A DNA stretch of 64,000 nucleotides from the NCBI RefSeq assembly GCF_018991925.1, contig NW_024737068.1, positions 3,683,910 through 3,747,909 on the forward strand. The letters run 5' to 3'. Source of the DNA: Homarus americanus. Lineage: Eukaryota; Arthropoda; Malacostraca; Decapoda; Nephropidae. Positions 33,847-44,751 of this stretch are shown piece after piece. Positions within the stretch are counted from its first letter, which is position 1; the number at the start of each line of letters is the position of its first letter. The notes beneath the pieces were generated by a model that made no database searches, had not been told where the DNA came from, and saw nothing but the letters and a program-made list of their open reading frames with translations. The position numbers and the translations under genes are program-made.

Positions 33847-35260
33847 TCTCCCTCCCCCCCTCACGCTCATAGTCTTTGTCTTGAGAGGACTTCTTAGTCC
33901 TAAGTCGCTCCGAGCGTCGAGGTGCACTGTGGGGCGGATCCTCGTGAGGTGTAGGTGACTCGTCCTCGGTCAGGGGGCCAGCAGCAGGGGGTGGGACTGG
34001 CCGGAGGAAGCGGCGGTTCCTCCACCAGACACGGCCGCTCAGCATCCTGACCTTGTAGTCCCGCGACCGGCCGACGCCCATCACTATGCCCACCTTGTCC
34101 CAACGTGTCGTCGTCGGGTCCTGGACGGGGACAAAGGCACCAATCTCCACTGGCTGAAGAGGGCGGGCACGGTCGTCATACCGAGCCTTGGCGTCCTGGG
34201 CACGTGAAGCGGCGCGGCGGTCGCAGCTCTCGGCTTTCGTCTGCCAGTCCTTCGCAAAGGCCTTGGCGTGTGTAGGAACGCAAGAGCGGAGAGGGTGACC
34301 ATACAGGATCTGGGCAGGGGAGCGTCCTGTGTGGGTGGGAGTGGATGCGGGTTCTGGGCAGCTCTGTGCGGCAGCGCCAGGCGCGTCGCTCGTTGATTCA
34401 CGCACCCTGCTGGCGGTGTACCGAGCAGCTGGGATCTGCTCGGGAAAGTCTCTGGGCACCACGCCTAACTCCTTGCAGTGCTCCCACGACAACAAGGGTG
34501 TAGCGAGAGTAGGCTGCACGTCGATCCATCCATGACACGACCTGTCGCCGTAGGTGATCTCTGCTTGAAAGGAGCCCACAGCGTCCGGCATCTGAGAACC
34601 GTCCGCATTGTAGTACTGCAGCTGCGGCGGTGGTCCCAGGTCGCGTTTGGTGAGGCCCAGTTTCTGGAGGTGCTTCAGGCCTATCACCGTAGTATCAGCG
34701 CCGGTGTCCGGTATCACCTCGATGTGACCCGACACATCACCGTGTGTGACGGCGACGCGGATGATAGGGGAAGGGGTAGCCCTGGGGCGTGTGGTCGATT
34801 CCACCCTCCTGATGTGACTCAGCTGCTGCTTGGGACTGCGTGGGCCATCTGAGGGGGGCTGCGTGCGAACCACCCCGAGGGAAGTGCGCTGCTTTCCTCC
34901 TTGTCTCGGGTTTTTGGGCTTGGGTTGGCAGTAGCACTTGTCGTAGTGTCCATAGCGACCGCAGGCCTGACACTTGCGGCCTCGTGCAGGGCACTTGTCT
35001 GTGTTAGACCAGTGGCCCTTACGGTCACATCCACGACACAGTGCGTCGGCGGCCGGGCATGTCTTGGGGCCATGCTGCTTTCCACAGCTGCCACAGGAAG
35101 CACTAGGCGGAGGCGTGGAAGAACGTGCGGCAGCCTTCACGTTGTTGCCCGCCTTCTTATCCTTCTTGTATTGTGAGATAGCTCTCACAGCAGGTGGGGC
35201 CCGTAAGGCAGAGGTGGCGGACTTGGTGGCCTCGTACGACCGACATTCAGTCACTACCAC
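33842..35260 (-). CDS. Deleted gag-pol: zinc knuckles, protease, integrase C-terminus
   Basis: A 472-codon open frame. Residues 56-109 hold three Cys/His knuckles (C56-C59-H63-C68, C75-C78-H83-C90, C97-C100-H105-C109). Residues about 165-265 are a retropepsin-like protease with the catalytic IPDTGADTTVIG (Asp185) and a LLSWEHCKELG helix. From about residue 311 the sequence is the end of a gypsy integrase (GRSPAQILYG, KARYDDRARPLQPVEIGAFV, then a WRNRRFLRPV block at 413-422), followed by an acidic/basic tail. RT, RNase H and the integrase catalytic core are missing, yet the frame is unbroken across the junction (residues about 275-312). The first codon used here is GTG and is not a real start: the frame is the continuation of gag, separated by a one-base shift and a stop near 35300. 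Confidence 0.85.
   Translation of the reverse strand: MVVTECRSYEATKSATSALRAPPAVRAISQYKKDKKAGNNVKAAARSSTPPPSASCGSCGKQHGPKTCPAADALCRGCDRKGHWSNTDKCPARGRKCQACGRYGHYDKCYCQPKPKNPRQGGKQRTSLGVVRTQPPSDGPRSPKQQLSHIRRVESTTRPRATPSPIIRVAVTHGDVSGHIEVIPDTGADTTVIGLKHLQKLGLTKRDLGPPPQLQYYNADGSQMPDAVGSFQAEITYGDRSCHGWIDVQPTLATPLLSWEHCKELGVVPRDFPEQIPAARYTASRVRESTSDAPGAAAQSCPEPASTPTHTGRSPAQILYGHPLRSCVPTHAKAFAKDWQTKAESCDRRAASRAQDAKARYDDRARPLQPVEIGAFVPVQDPTTTRWDKVGIVMGVGRSRDYKVRMLSGRVWWRNRRFLRPVPPPAAGPLTEDESPTPHEDPPHSAPRRSERLRTKKSSQDKDYEREGGREM
33847..33867 (-). promoter_or_regulatory. Polypurine tract
   Basis: On the minus strand the sequence just upstream of the 3' LTR is GAGGGGGGAGGGAGA, the expected position and composition for the plus-strand primer of an LTR retrotransposon. 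Confidence 0.75.
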
Positions 35261-36152
35261 CTGGAGTGTGGAAGAAGCGTCCAGGGGAATGAGTCACTGC
35301 ACCAACCTCTTCTTGCCTGACACCTGCCAAGATCCCGTGCTTGATCCAGGCTTCCTCACATTCCCGGCTGTGCGCCTTGCAGACGTCGATCTCCTCTGAC
35401 AAACTCTTCAAGTATACAAAAAAGTCGTCAAAGGATTCGTTCTCCGCCTGCTTGCAGCTGGTGAAGGCACGGCGACGCAAAGCCTCGTTATTCCGACCTT
35501 TAACGTGCTCCTGTAAAAGGTCGAGCACATCCGTCACTGAAGATGTAGAATCGGGAGGCACTTGCAACATGTGCTCCAAAACTCTCTGGGTCTCCAGCGA
35601 CAAACACATCCGCAGTTGGATGAGCTGTTTGTTTGGAGGCATGCTGTCAAGGTCCACCATCGTGGAGTAATCTGTCCAACGCCGCCTCCATTCACGAAAA
35701 AGCTGAAACGTGACGTCTGGTGAGAGGGCGGGTGGGGGTTGAACAGATGCCTTGGGAGCTGTTGGAGTAGCAAGAGTGCCTGGAGGACGCTGGTGTGGTG
35801 GAGGAGGGAGGGTACTGGCGCCTTGATGCGCGCTACCTGCGAGTGAGGGAGGGTGGGTTAGCGCCAGGGTCGCCAATAGTGCCTCAAAACACAACTTTTC
35901 CTCCTCTCTTCGTGTCTCCTCCCTCTGAAGTTCCATCTCTCTGCGTCTCTCGTCCCGGTCGTCCATCCACCTCAGAATTGTGGCAATGTCCGTCACTGGA
36001 GGTGGAGGATGAAAGTCTGCGCCCGGTGGAGGGGAAGGTGGTGGGGAGTCGTGTCTCCCATCTTGACGTTGTCCCTTCTTACCGCCCATCTTAGTGTGTG
36101 CGTGGACTGCACTGTTTAGTATATAAAGTGGCGCCCCAACAGCTCGAACCAC
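35247..36152 (-). CDS. LTR retrotransposon gag
   Basis: About 300 codons; the likely start is the ATG at about 36089 (MGGKKGQRQDG), not the upstream one. It has a Pro-rich N-terminus, then a charged helix (DRDERRREMELQREETRREEE, partly shown by its composition), then a capsid-like region with FREWRRRWTDYS, LRMCLSLETQRVL and ESFDDFFVYLKSL, which resembles the retrotransposon gag (UBN2/Retrotrans_gag-like) fold. It ends shortly after KHGILAGVRQEEV, where a one-base change shifts it out of the frame of the zinc-knuckle ORF, which overlaps by 14 bases. Gag forms the particle that would package this RNA, possibly in trans for a deleted copy. Confidence 0.85.
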   Translation of the reverse strand: MVRAVGAPLYILNSAVHAHTKMGGKKGQRQDGRHDSPPPSPPPGADFHPPPPVTDIATILRWMDDRDERRREMELQREETRREEEKLCFEALLATLALTHPPSLAGSAHQGASTLPPPPHQRPPGTLATPTAPKASVQPPPALSPDVTFQLFREWRRRWTDYSTMVDLDSMPPNKQLIQLRMCLSLETQRVLEHMLQVPPDSTSSVTDVLDLLQEHVKGRNNEALRRRAFTSCKQAENESFDDFFVYLKSLSEEIDVCKAHSRECEEAWIKHGILAGVRQEEVGAVTHSPGRFFHTPGGSD

Positions 36153-36946
36153 ATATATATGACATAAACGGCGCAGAAATAACGCATAGAGTCCACTGTT
36201 CTGTCTGTGAGTGAGTGCGTGCGTGCGTGTGTGTGTGTCTGAGACAGCAGAGCGTGGTGGCTCGCAGAGGCAAGACCGTCAGTGTCTCCCCGGATGTCAC
36301 ACGAGAAGGGTGTACTCCTGCGTGCTCCGTGGGTCTGACGTTCGTCTTGAATACCCACAAAATGTTCTATACTACTGAAGGTCTACACAAACACCTGTTC
36401 TCTTAAAAGTAGGTTCTATTCTCGTGCGGGAGATATATATATATACAGAGGGACCCAGGAGCTCGCTTCCACACCACAAAGACTCTGTCTTCACTCTCTC
36501 TATGTATTACTGCACGCTGGGATGTACAGATGCCAGCATTCACAAGCTGAATACATAAAGTATAAATATGATAATTTATATACATAATATGGTGCACAAT
36601 AAATGGGAATATTACATAGAATTAATGCATGTTCTGTAATACTTTACTATACATAATTAATGGAGTAATATAAGAGTAATATAATAATACACAGCTGAAG
36701 GCGCTACTTTGTGTCCATATCATACAGTGGGTACCACAAAAAAAGAGGCCAATGCTCAACTCTCAGCTCTAGACACGCTAATACACTGACACTAACACTG
36801 CCACCGTCACTAAAAGCACTGTGACGGCCCAACACTGCACAAACCAGCGAAACACAGCGCAACACAACACAACACACTATGAGTCGACGCGCATATCGCC
36901 GGCAGATGTAACCGTCGGCATTGTTCACACACTTGTAAGTCCACAG
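36153..36946 (-). other. LTR element leader (5' untranslated region)
   Basis: About 800 bp between the 5' LTR and gag, without supported ORF. Contains a short GT repeat (36215-36238) and a TA repeat (36430-36443). Packaging signals are expected here by analogy but none can be recognised. Confidence 0.6.
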
Positions 36947-36964
36947 ATCCTATTCACTGCGCCA
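36947..36964 (-). promoter_or_regulatory. Primer binding site, tRNA-Ser-like
   Basis: Immediately inside the 5' LTR the minus strand reads TGGCGCAGTGAATAGGAT. A TGG start fits pairing with the CCA end of a tRNA; TGGCGCAGT resembles the site complementary to arthropod tRNA-Ser 3' ends. The exact tRNA is not established. Confidence 0.6.
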
Positions 36965-37251
36965 TGAAGGTTCCAAGTGTTCCCTGAAGAATGCAGTGAT
37001 GGGTAGGGAAACACCGGGTAACACTGAAGTCCGTTTATTCGGATCGGAGAAATACAGGTGGTGACTAGCGTGTGCCATGCACGGCTCACACAGTCAGACT
37101 GAGACTGCCTTGCCATATGGCAGCCTCGGGGCAATGTTGCCACATAACACGTGCAGTGTTGCCACGTAATTATATACATAGATACTACTCGGCACAGTAG
37201 CTTATTTACAAGGTTGCTACTTGGCACAGTAGCATAGATACATAACCTACA
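36965..37251 (-). repeat. 5' LTR
   Basis: 287 bp, same length as the partner LTR and about 99 percent identical, flanked on the outside by CTTCC. Confidence 0.93.
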
Positions 37252-37723
37252 CTTCCCACCTCCACCCACGTCAGAGAAAGAAGTGGGACACGTGTGTGGT
37301 GAGCTCCAAGTTTTTCGTTGAAAAACAGGGTCATTCCAGGAGTACCCAGACTGACTTTTAGAAAAACCGATTCGTGAGTGACTAGTGCGTGACGTGACCA
37401 GTACAATATCTACCTGTGATCCCCTTAAGTAGATATATTTGTCAATTTACTGGTGAATCTGTGACTACCACACGAAGAATGGTAGGCCCACCTCCCTCCA
37501 GGTCCACGGCTTGTAATCCGAGCCCTTGTTCACCCCACAATCCCCCTCCACGACCGTCCCACCAGGCTGGACACCCCAGCTGATTACACAGCCTGACCAA
37601 CTCTCTACTACCAGCTTGCACAACTACCATGCATAGAATTCTCGCAAGGGGAAAAAGTGACTTAAAAGTAAAATTTATATAAAGGCTAAGGAGAACAGAA
37701 CACTCAGGACCGGAGTTCAACAC
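37252..37723. other. Minisatellite remnant, then LINE leader
   Basis: CTTCCCACCTCCACCCAC (37252-37269) continues the minisatellite. The remainder has no ORF and may be the 5' UTR of the LINE that follows. Confidence 0.4.
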
Positions 37724-38411
37724 ATGAGTAAGGAGAACTCCAAGATGAAGACGGAACTGTCGACAACAGCGGATCGGGTGGATTATGTGGACGACATAGG
37801 GGGAAGAAACAACCTCGGGTTTGTCAGAGTCTCCGAAGATTCCCACGAGAACTGGGAGTCACCCCAGCAAAAAACTTCATACCTGCTGAATAAGCATTTT
37901 AAACTTACTGAAGAAAAGTTTGACCGTGTTCAAGGCGTCGGGAATTCCCCAAGACATCATAACAAAGTTCTCCTCCCCTTCTGCCCGTGACAAAGTCTTC
38001 CACCAGCGCAGTAAGCCACAAAACACTACTATCTTCGTCAACGAGGACCTATACCCAGGTACGAATAAACCCCGCCAACTACAAAGGGACAAGTTTAAAG
38101 AAGCCAGGAAACAAGGGAAATACGTGACGTTCAGTCATAAAACACTTGTTGCGAGGGACTCTCAGGCAAATGGATACCCCCCCACTCACCCACTTGCTGT
38201 ACCAGCCCCCATCCTCCCAAGGCCCCCAGTAATCCCCTCCCCATTGCAAGGGAACCACCCACTGCCCTCAACCTGGTTATCACTTGTAGAGTTCCCCCCT
38301 TCCCGGCCAACTCGGGTACTACACGTCCACCCTCTGCGATGGGAATCGGGCACCTCCCACACAAACTGGGAATCACGCTCAACAGCACCAGTCATCTTAA
38401 CAGCATCTTAA
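37724..38411 (+). pseudogene. LINE ORF1-like, frameshifted
   Basis: Two overlapping frames. The first (from ATG 37724) has LLNKHFKLTEEKFDRV; a shift near 37950 leads to SARDKVFHQRSK, TTIFVNEDLYPGTNKPR and EARKQGKYVTFSHKTLVARD, a pattern typical of nucleic-acid-binding ORF1 proteins of many LINEs (a phosphate-rich RDKV...FINEDL block). It is followed by a Pro-rich tail. One single-base shift is enough to break it. It lies directly upstream of the matching ORF2. Confidence 0.65.
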
Positions 38412-38488
38412 CGCTCAACAGCACCAGTAGCGCTTGCTGGACGTTGGCCCCACTATTATAACTTTCTTTTTTCCTTTTTCACACCTTA

Positions 38489-41400
38489 GTGACCCTGAGT
38501 TTTTGCTGTTCCTTGATTAGTATCATTATTCCTACACTGACGATACTAGTGACGTTCCCTTTGATGTACTGGACCGTATGTGTTACACCCCCTTGTGTCG
38601 ACACAATACTCCCTCATATTGACTCTGATGCCTTTCTACAAAACTCACTGGGTTACACTAACCCCAATTGTAACTTTTACTTTCCTGACTCTCCCGAGTT
38701 TAGCTCTAATCTTCTACTATCTCATTCATTCTCCTTAATTAGCCATAACATCAGCAGTATCCCCCTTCACTCAGATACCTTTTTAGATCAGTATATATCT
38801 TCTATTGCCCACAAATTTGATGTACTTGGGTTCTGTGAGACCAAACTCACTAACGATATTGAACATTTGTATAACATCCCTAATTATACTAGACACTGCG
38901 TCAATACGTCACGACACAGTGGTGGAGCCACGATATACCCTGTATGTTGATATTAAGTATAACGCTTCTGTAAGAGATGATTTAAAGGTTCAGGAGTTTA
39001 TGGAGTGTGTTTTCACTGAATTTCGTAACGATTCACGAAATATCCAAGAAGGAGTAATCTACAAAAGACTCCACACAAATGTAAGAAACTTTCTTGATAA
39101 ATTATCGGACCTTATCTATATCATAAGTTCAGAGAGGAAACTTTGCTATGTTACAGGAGATTTGTACCTTGATCTACTAAAATCAGAGATGGACAGCTCA
39201 GTAACAGACCTTCTTGCTACCTGTTACTCTAAGCTCTTCTTCAACACAATAATCAAACCCACCAGCGTAACTGCCACCTCTGCCACTGTGATAGATCATA
39301 TTTAGATTTACAACACTCCATTACAATCATGCAAGTGGAATTATTTATAACAATATCGAAGATCACTTCCAAGTTTTTGCCATGTATAAAACTGCCACAA
39401 GATTTGAAACGTCTAGTAAAGTCACAATAAAATAAAAGAGACTACTGCGCCGACAATATGCTCCTGTTTGAAAACAACTTAATGAATGCTAAGTGGGATC
39501 TTATATATGTCTCCAACAACCCTAACGTAATCTGCTGCAACTTCTCTTTTATCTTCAATGCTTGCTTTGATAAATGCTTCCCGCTACAGACTAAATTATT
39601 AAAAATTATATCTAACTCCAAACCCTATATTACATGCGAACTCAAGGCAATGATAAAAGAAAAACACAAACTCCAAAGAAAATTTGCAAAAAGACCCATA
39701 ACTTTCGATGATGCTTACCGAAGTATCATCAATAGAATAACTCAAACATTTAGAAGTGCCAAACGTAGTTATTATACAAATAAACTCCAGTCAACATCGG
39801 GCAATAGTAAGAAAACCTGGAGTATCATCAATTCTGTTCAGAACAGGAACACTGAACCTACGGCCCCCAACTCAGCTTTTATGATAAATGATACAGTTGT
39901 AATGGAACCCTCCCTCATTAACACCCACTTCAATGATTATTTTATCAATGTTGGCAAAAATCTTACAGGGAGCATCCCTAATAACCATGAGAAATTTAGA
40001 GCCTACCTGCAAAACTGACTGCAAAATGAGCTGTTCTTATCCCCTGTCAGTAGCAGGCGACGACGATATTCCAATGAGCACTCTTAAGAAAGTAACTCAC
40101 CTATTACTACCTGTTCTGTTACACATTTATCACTCCTCCTTCACTAGTGGTGTCCTTCCGGATAAACTGAAAATTGTTGAAGTTCACCGAGAATAAAAAA
40201 AAATCTGGGGATAAATGTCTTTTCAAGAGTTACCACCCCATATCAGTTCTCCCAGCCTTAAAAAAGATACTGAAGAAGCTTGAATGAAGTCGACTAAATT
40301 CCTTCTGCAGTGTCAACAACATCCTTACAGACTCTCAGTTTGGATTTAGAGCTAGAAGATCAACTGAGAGTGCTCTGCTATCCTTTACTAATGACATCTT
40401 AAACTCCTTTGATGAGTCAGTTCACAGTTGGAATATTCCTGGACCTCTCTAAAGCCTTTGATACTGTCGACCATACCATCCTCCTGGTTAAGCTTGAACA
40501 TTATGGCGTTAGGGGCTTATCCCACAATTGGCCTCATATCTGGCTAACAAGAAGCAGTATGTCTTCTATAATAATCATTAATCTGACTTCTCACCAATTT
40601 TGTATGGCGTCCCTCAAGGTTCCATTCTCGGTCCTGTACTGTTCCTGTTGTACATAAACAATATATTCCACTCCAGCACACTCGTCATATACAACTTATT
40701 TACAGACGATATTAATGTCTATGCCAGCAACTCAGATCTCCATTCCTTGATGAGAACTATGAACACTGAATTGACTAAAGTCAGGGCATGGGTAATATGC
40801 AATAAACTGACCTTAAACCTCGAAAAAACCCACGACATAATCTTTCACAGAAGGAGAAACTTACCCCCAGACTTGGACCCTCTGTACTTTGGTAATACAG
40901 TCCTCAAATGTGTACTAAATACTAAATTCCTTGGGGTCATTGTTGATGAGAAACTAAGCTGGAGAAACAAAATACAAGGCATTCACAATAAAGTCAATAA
41001 ACAGTGCGGTATCCTGTATTACACTCGTCAGTTACTTACTCGCAGCAATGAAGGAAATCTTTTATGATCTTGTTTACCAGCACCTGATACACTGGCACAC
41101 ACTATGGGGGGCCTCTGGCTCTACAAAAACACAACCCCTGATTACTACGCAGAAGAGAGTTGAGTGGACAATGACCTACTTGAAAAAAATTATTACACTA
41201 ACGAACAATTTGCTAAATTGAAAATTTAACAATTCTGGGATATTAACGCTTACCGCTGTGCCCTATTTGTGTAAAAATCTGTCAATCACTTGATTGACAA
41301 TAATTATTTCCAGTTCCGGAATAATCAGATATACAGTACAACTTAAGACACCCAGAGCTACTAAGACCCCCATGCACTCCACTCAGTCCCAGACCTCCAT

Positions 41401-41521
41401 AAAATGTCACGGTGTGAAGGGGTGGAACAACTTACCCCTACCCATCCTACTTTTACCGTACCACCAAAACCATTATATCATAAATTGTCATGTAGATAGA
41501 CATAAATTACCATTGCTATAA
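38489..41521 (+). pseudogene. LINE ORF2 (endonuclease and RT), decayed; Jockey/L2-Daphne-like
   Basis: Endonuclease pieces: SLISHNISSI near 38732, DVLGFCETKLT near 38820 (Glu motif), then after a shift the VTGDLYLDLL block near 39150 in place of GDFN. The linker is at 39458-40018 (KEKHKLQRKFAKRP, KTWSIINS). RT: the YHPISVLPA block near 40230, SQFGFRARRSTESAL near 40335, [11 protein letters not shown] near 40440, [20 protein letters not shown] near 40605 and a LFTDDIN motif C near 40695, where the usual Ala of FADD is Thr. The thumb continues to 41067, and further remnants reach DRHKLPLL at 41521. Stops and shifts are frequent (about 38950, 39305, 40018, 40195, 40455). Clade assignment is tentative. 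Confidence 0.75.
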
Positions 41522-41898
41522 TTATATATTTGCCGTCAAAATATGATACTAACAGTAATGCTTCCCTCCCTTATCATATTAATGTGTGTCAACTTCTCTG
41601 TAAAATATGTAAATACTTACAATATAAATGTAAAAAATAAATAAAATCAACAAATAACGAAGTGATAACCGTGGTAACATCTTGATATGTTCTTACTACC
41701 ACCATGTTACGTGTACTATTTCAGATGATACTAAATGTTACATAATACTTCCTTGACATAAATATACAGTATATATCAGGTGCCTACAAGAGAGCTCAGG
41801 TTCTCAACTGGCTCAGCCATGTTAATATTGTTATTATTATCCATCTGTATCTGTGTTTTTCTGGCTTAATAAACTGTTTCAATTCAATTCAATTCAAT
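41522..41898 (+). mobile_element. 3' UTR of the same LINE, CAATT tail
   Basis: Ends with GGCTCAGCCATGTTAATATT, TATCTGTGTTTTTCTGGC, an AATAAA polyadenylation-like signal and a CAATT pentamer tail (41880-41898). Two further copies of this 3' end are at 45930-46018 and 46100-46353. Confidence 0.75.
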
Positions 41899-42490
41899 GA
41901 GCTGAAGTTTTCGACCCATTGCGAGAAGAAGGTAAATCAAGCAAATAAATTATTAGGTCTTATAAGAAGGTCGTTCAGATATCTAGACGGAGTGAAGCGC
42001 TTCCCTGTCTGGAGTACTGTCACCCCGTCTGGTCCCCGAGATATGCTAGGGACTGTCAGTTGATTGAAAATGTCCAAAGGAGGGCCACCAGACTGGTGCC
42101 TGCACTGTGTCACCTCAGCTACCCTGAAGGATTAGAACACCTGAAATTGCCTAGCTTATACTACAGACGGGCAAGGGGAGATCTAATTGAGGTGTACAAG
42201 CATTTCAAAGGGCATTGCTCAGTCGAGTGCCCTTACCTGGAGCTGGCGGACGCTCGCGGACACAGCTGAAGGTTGAAGAGACCGCAAGCCCAGAAAACTG
42301 TGAGAGGTAACTTTTTCGGAGTGAGAGATTGTGAACTCTTGGAACAATCTGCCAGAGAGTGCTGTGACGGCACCAAGTGTGAGCTCTTTCAAGACCAGAC
42401 TGGATGAGCACTGGAGCAGGTTCAGTTACATTCAGGAGCCAGTGCATGCCCAGTATTTGCCAACAGTGGGTAACAGAGGCGTAACCGATT
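41899..42490 (+). pseudogene. CR1/L2-like LINE fragment, ORF2 C-terminus
   Basis: Reads the thumb and C-terminus of another LINE: EYCHPVWSPRY-like near 42010, VQRRATRLVPALCHLSYPE near 42070, LPSLYYRRARGDLIEVYK near 42147, then after a stop near 42267 NSWNNLPESAVTAPSVSSFK near 42334 and TRLDEHWS. The family differs from CR1 copies A and B. It begins right at the CAATT tail of the previous LINE. Confidence 0.7.
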
Positions 42491-42494
42491 ACCC

Positions 42495-42856
42495 AAGCAG
42501 TCGTCACGGAAGCGTTGTGTGTGGGGACATCTTAGGAAGTAGTGGACAAGGGTGCGGCTGTCGGGTCTTCTGCATAATGCACAAGCGCGTTGCTCAGGAG
42601 AGGCGGGGATACCAATCTCCCAAGCAAAGTCATACCCAATAATGATACGGGCAGCTATCACGTCCTTTTTTCGTGATCCTTTCCCATAGACATACGAGAG
42701 GTCAGGGAGTTTACGTACGCACACCATCTTATTAACACCACCGGCTCCCTCTCTGCTGCAGTACGCACACCCTCTTATTAACGCTGCCGCCTCTTTAATA
42801 CAGTTTAGCAAGTAAGAAATCATTTGAGCCTCCAACTTCCCAACTTGGGTTTTCAT
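42495..42856 (-). pseudogene. I-group-like LINE fragment, ORF2 C-terminus
   Basis: On the minus strand: KKDVIAARIIIGYDFAWEIG and CALCRRPDSRTLVHYFLRC, the arrangement of a basic helix followed by a CxxC...HxxxxxC tail seen at the end of I-group LINEs (compare about 28790-28924). A different family from copies 1-4. A TACGCACACC-CTTATTAAC segment is tandemly duplicated near 42713-42795. Confidence 0.6.
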
Positions 42857-43900
42857 CAGAGTCTAAAGCAAAGTTTTCTACTGAACTCTTCCATCGCCTT
42901 CCCTTCTAAATTATTTATAATTTTTATTTATTTAATTTTGTTTCATTAGTTTTTCCATTTTTTTATGTTAAACGCAAAGTTGTTACTTAACTCGCTTGCA
43001 GTTCTTTTTTACGGTCCTATTTATTTACTTGTTTAAATTATTTCTTGCTAATTATACCCTTACAGGTTACTCATGTTTAATAGTATGACGAGTTAGGAAG
43101 GACTTAGAATAAAATTAAAGAAAAAGAAGAAAATAAGAAATCAGAGCATTAATGTGTTTCAATATGTTTGATAAATGCTCACTGCCTTATGCTTTTACCA
43201 ATTCTCCTCTGTCAAAAATTTACTTTATTTAGCATCATGAGATAAGACGCACTAAGAGTAAGATCGAAGACGAACACAAGATGGGAGAGGAAAGCATTTC
43301 GTGAATTTTTTTTTTTTTTTTTTTTTAAGATTTTACATTTTGCGACTTGCTCTCGTTTTCTGCAACATTCATCTACCTGTCTCTCCATTACCTCTTCCGT
43401 AAGTGTCATGGGCAAAGTCATAAGAAGAGTTTTATAATAACAGTACAAACTAAGAAATCAAGAAATATGTCCACATGACACTAATTTGTGAGATTGATTT
43501 TCTAAGGCGCTTCGTCTATCTAGTTAATTAAGCTAAGGTGAAGTGTTGATCTCTTGAGACGAGGGTCAAAGACTGCTGCCTCTGTATTTCATATCATTTC
43601 ATAAGGATTATTTTGAGTGGCATTATTTCTGTGTCTGCCCCGTGTTTCTTCAGTCGTCTCACCAAGTACTGAAACGAGCTACTGAATGTGGGTTCCTTTC
43701 TTGTAAGACTTGAGGCCTATCCACCATCAAATATATCTTTGTGACAAATGAAATTACAACTAAATGAAGAAATTTCCGACCGTATGAATGTCTTACTTCC
43801 TGAGAAAAAAAAAATATTACTTTTGAATAAACACTTAATTACCTGAAGTTCGATCTTATGATGAATCTCATTAGCAGAGTGATGACGACCCTTGTGTCTA
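42857..43900. other. AT-rich intergenic
   Basis: No supported ORF. Contains a run of 21 T at 43306-43326. No recognised element. Confidence 0.4.
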
Positions 43901-43904
43901 ATCA

Positions 43905-44025
43905 TGTGCCATGAGAGAGGAAAGGAAGGAGGGGGAGAGAAATGGGGTAGAAATAGAGAGAGGGATAGAAATGGGTGGAGGGGAGACGAGGACGATAAGA
44001 AATGGAAGAAAGTAAATCAAGAAAA

Positions 44026-44057
<32 letters not shown>

Positions 44058-44450
44058 TGTGTGACCAAACGTGTGGGTGTTTATGTATGTTGGGAGATGT
44101 ACGTATTTGTCTGTGTGGGGAGGTGCTTTGCGTGGGGGTGTCAGTGTAAGAGGTCTGCCTATGTGAGGGGTGTTTGTGTGTTGTGTGGAATGTTTGTATG
44201 TGGTTGGAGGTGTTTGTGTGCAGCGGGAGGTGTTTGTGAGTCTGGGAAGTGTCTGTGTGTGGGGGAATGTGCTTATGTGTGTGGGTGATGTTTTTGTGTG
44301 CTTTGGGTTGATGGTTTTTAAATGGGGAGGCGTTTGTGTGTGAGGGTGTTTTTATGTATGGGGTGTTGTGTGTATTGGGTTTGTTTGTGTGTGGGGAGGT
44401 GTTTGTTTGTGTGGAGGGGAGTGTTTGTGTCTGAGAGGAATACTTACATG
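43905..44450. repeat. GA-rich block, (GA)n, then GT-rich minisatellite
   Basis: 43905-44025 is GGGA/GAGA-rich, 44026-44050 is (GA)n, and 44056-44450 is a degenerate array of GGAGGTGTTTGTGTGTG-type units of about 20-25 bp. Frames through it are low complexity. Confidence 0.8.
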
Positions 44451-44751
44451 TGGAAGGGTGTTAAGGTGAATGCAAATACAGTGTGATCAAGAATATTCAT
44501 ATTAGTGTATGACGGAGTAATGTAATTTGTCCTGTCCTGAGTGATTAATACTGTCCTACTTATTACTACAGCTCAGTGTTGCGTAAACCAGAGAATACAA
44601 ATACATTGGTGAGGCAATATATTTCGTATTATAACCTTCCCAGATATTTTCTTCTCAACCAGAAATCAGATTATCAAGAAAATTCTTATTTGAGAATTTA
44701 ATATGCTCAGTGTTCCTGAATTATTGTTGCCTCCATCAGATCGCATTGTAA
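44451..44751. other. Intergenic, no gene seen
   Basis: No ORF or repeat recognised. Confidence 0.3.

Larger units (their letters stand above)
33560..37251 (-). mobile_element. Ty3/gypsy-like LTR element with internal deletion
   Basis: Two 287-bp direct repeats (33560-33846 and 36965-37251) bound a 3.1-kb interior with gag and a shortened pol on the minus strand. The LTRs are flanked by the 5-bp duplication CTTCC (33555-33559 and 37252-37256), start TG and end CA on the minus strand, and differ at three positions only (about 1 percent), so insertion is recent. Interior order on the minus strand: primer site, about 800 bp of leader, gag, zinc knuckles, protease, integrase C-terminus, polypurine tract. 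RT, RNase H and integrase core are absent, so the copy is non-autonomous. No envelope-like ORF. Confidence 0.93.
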
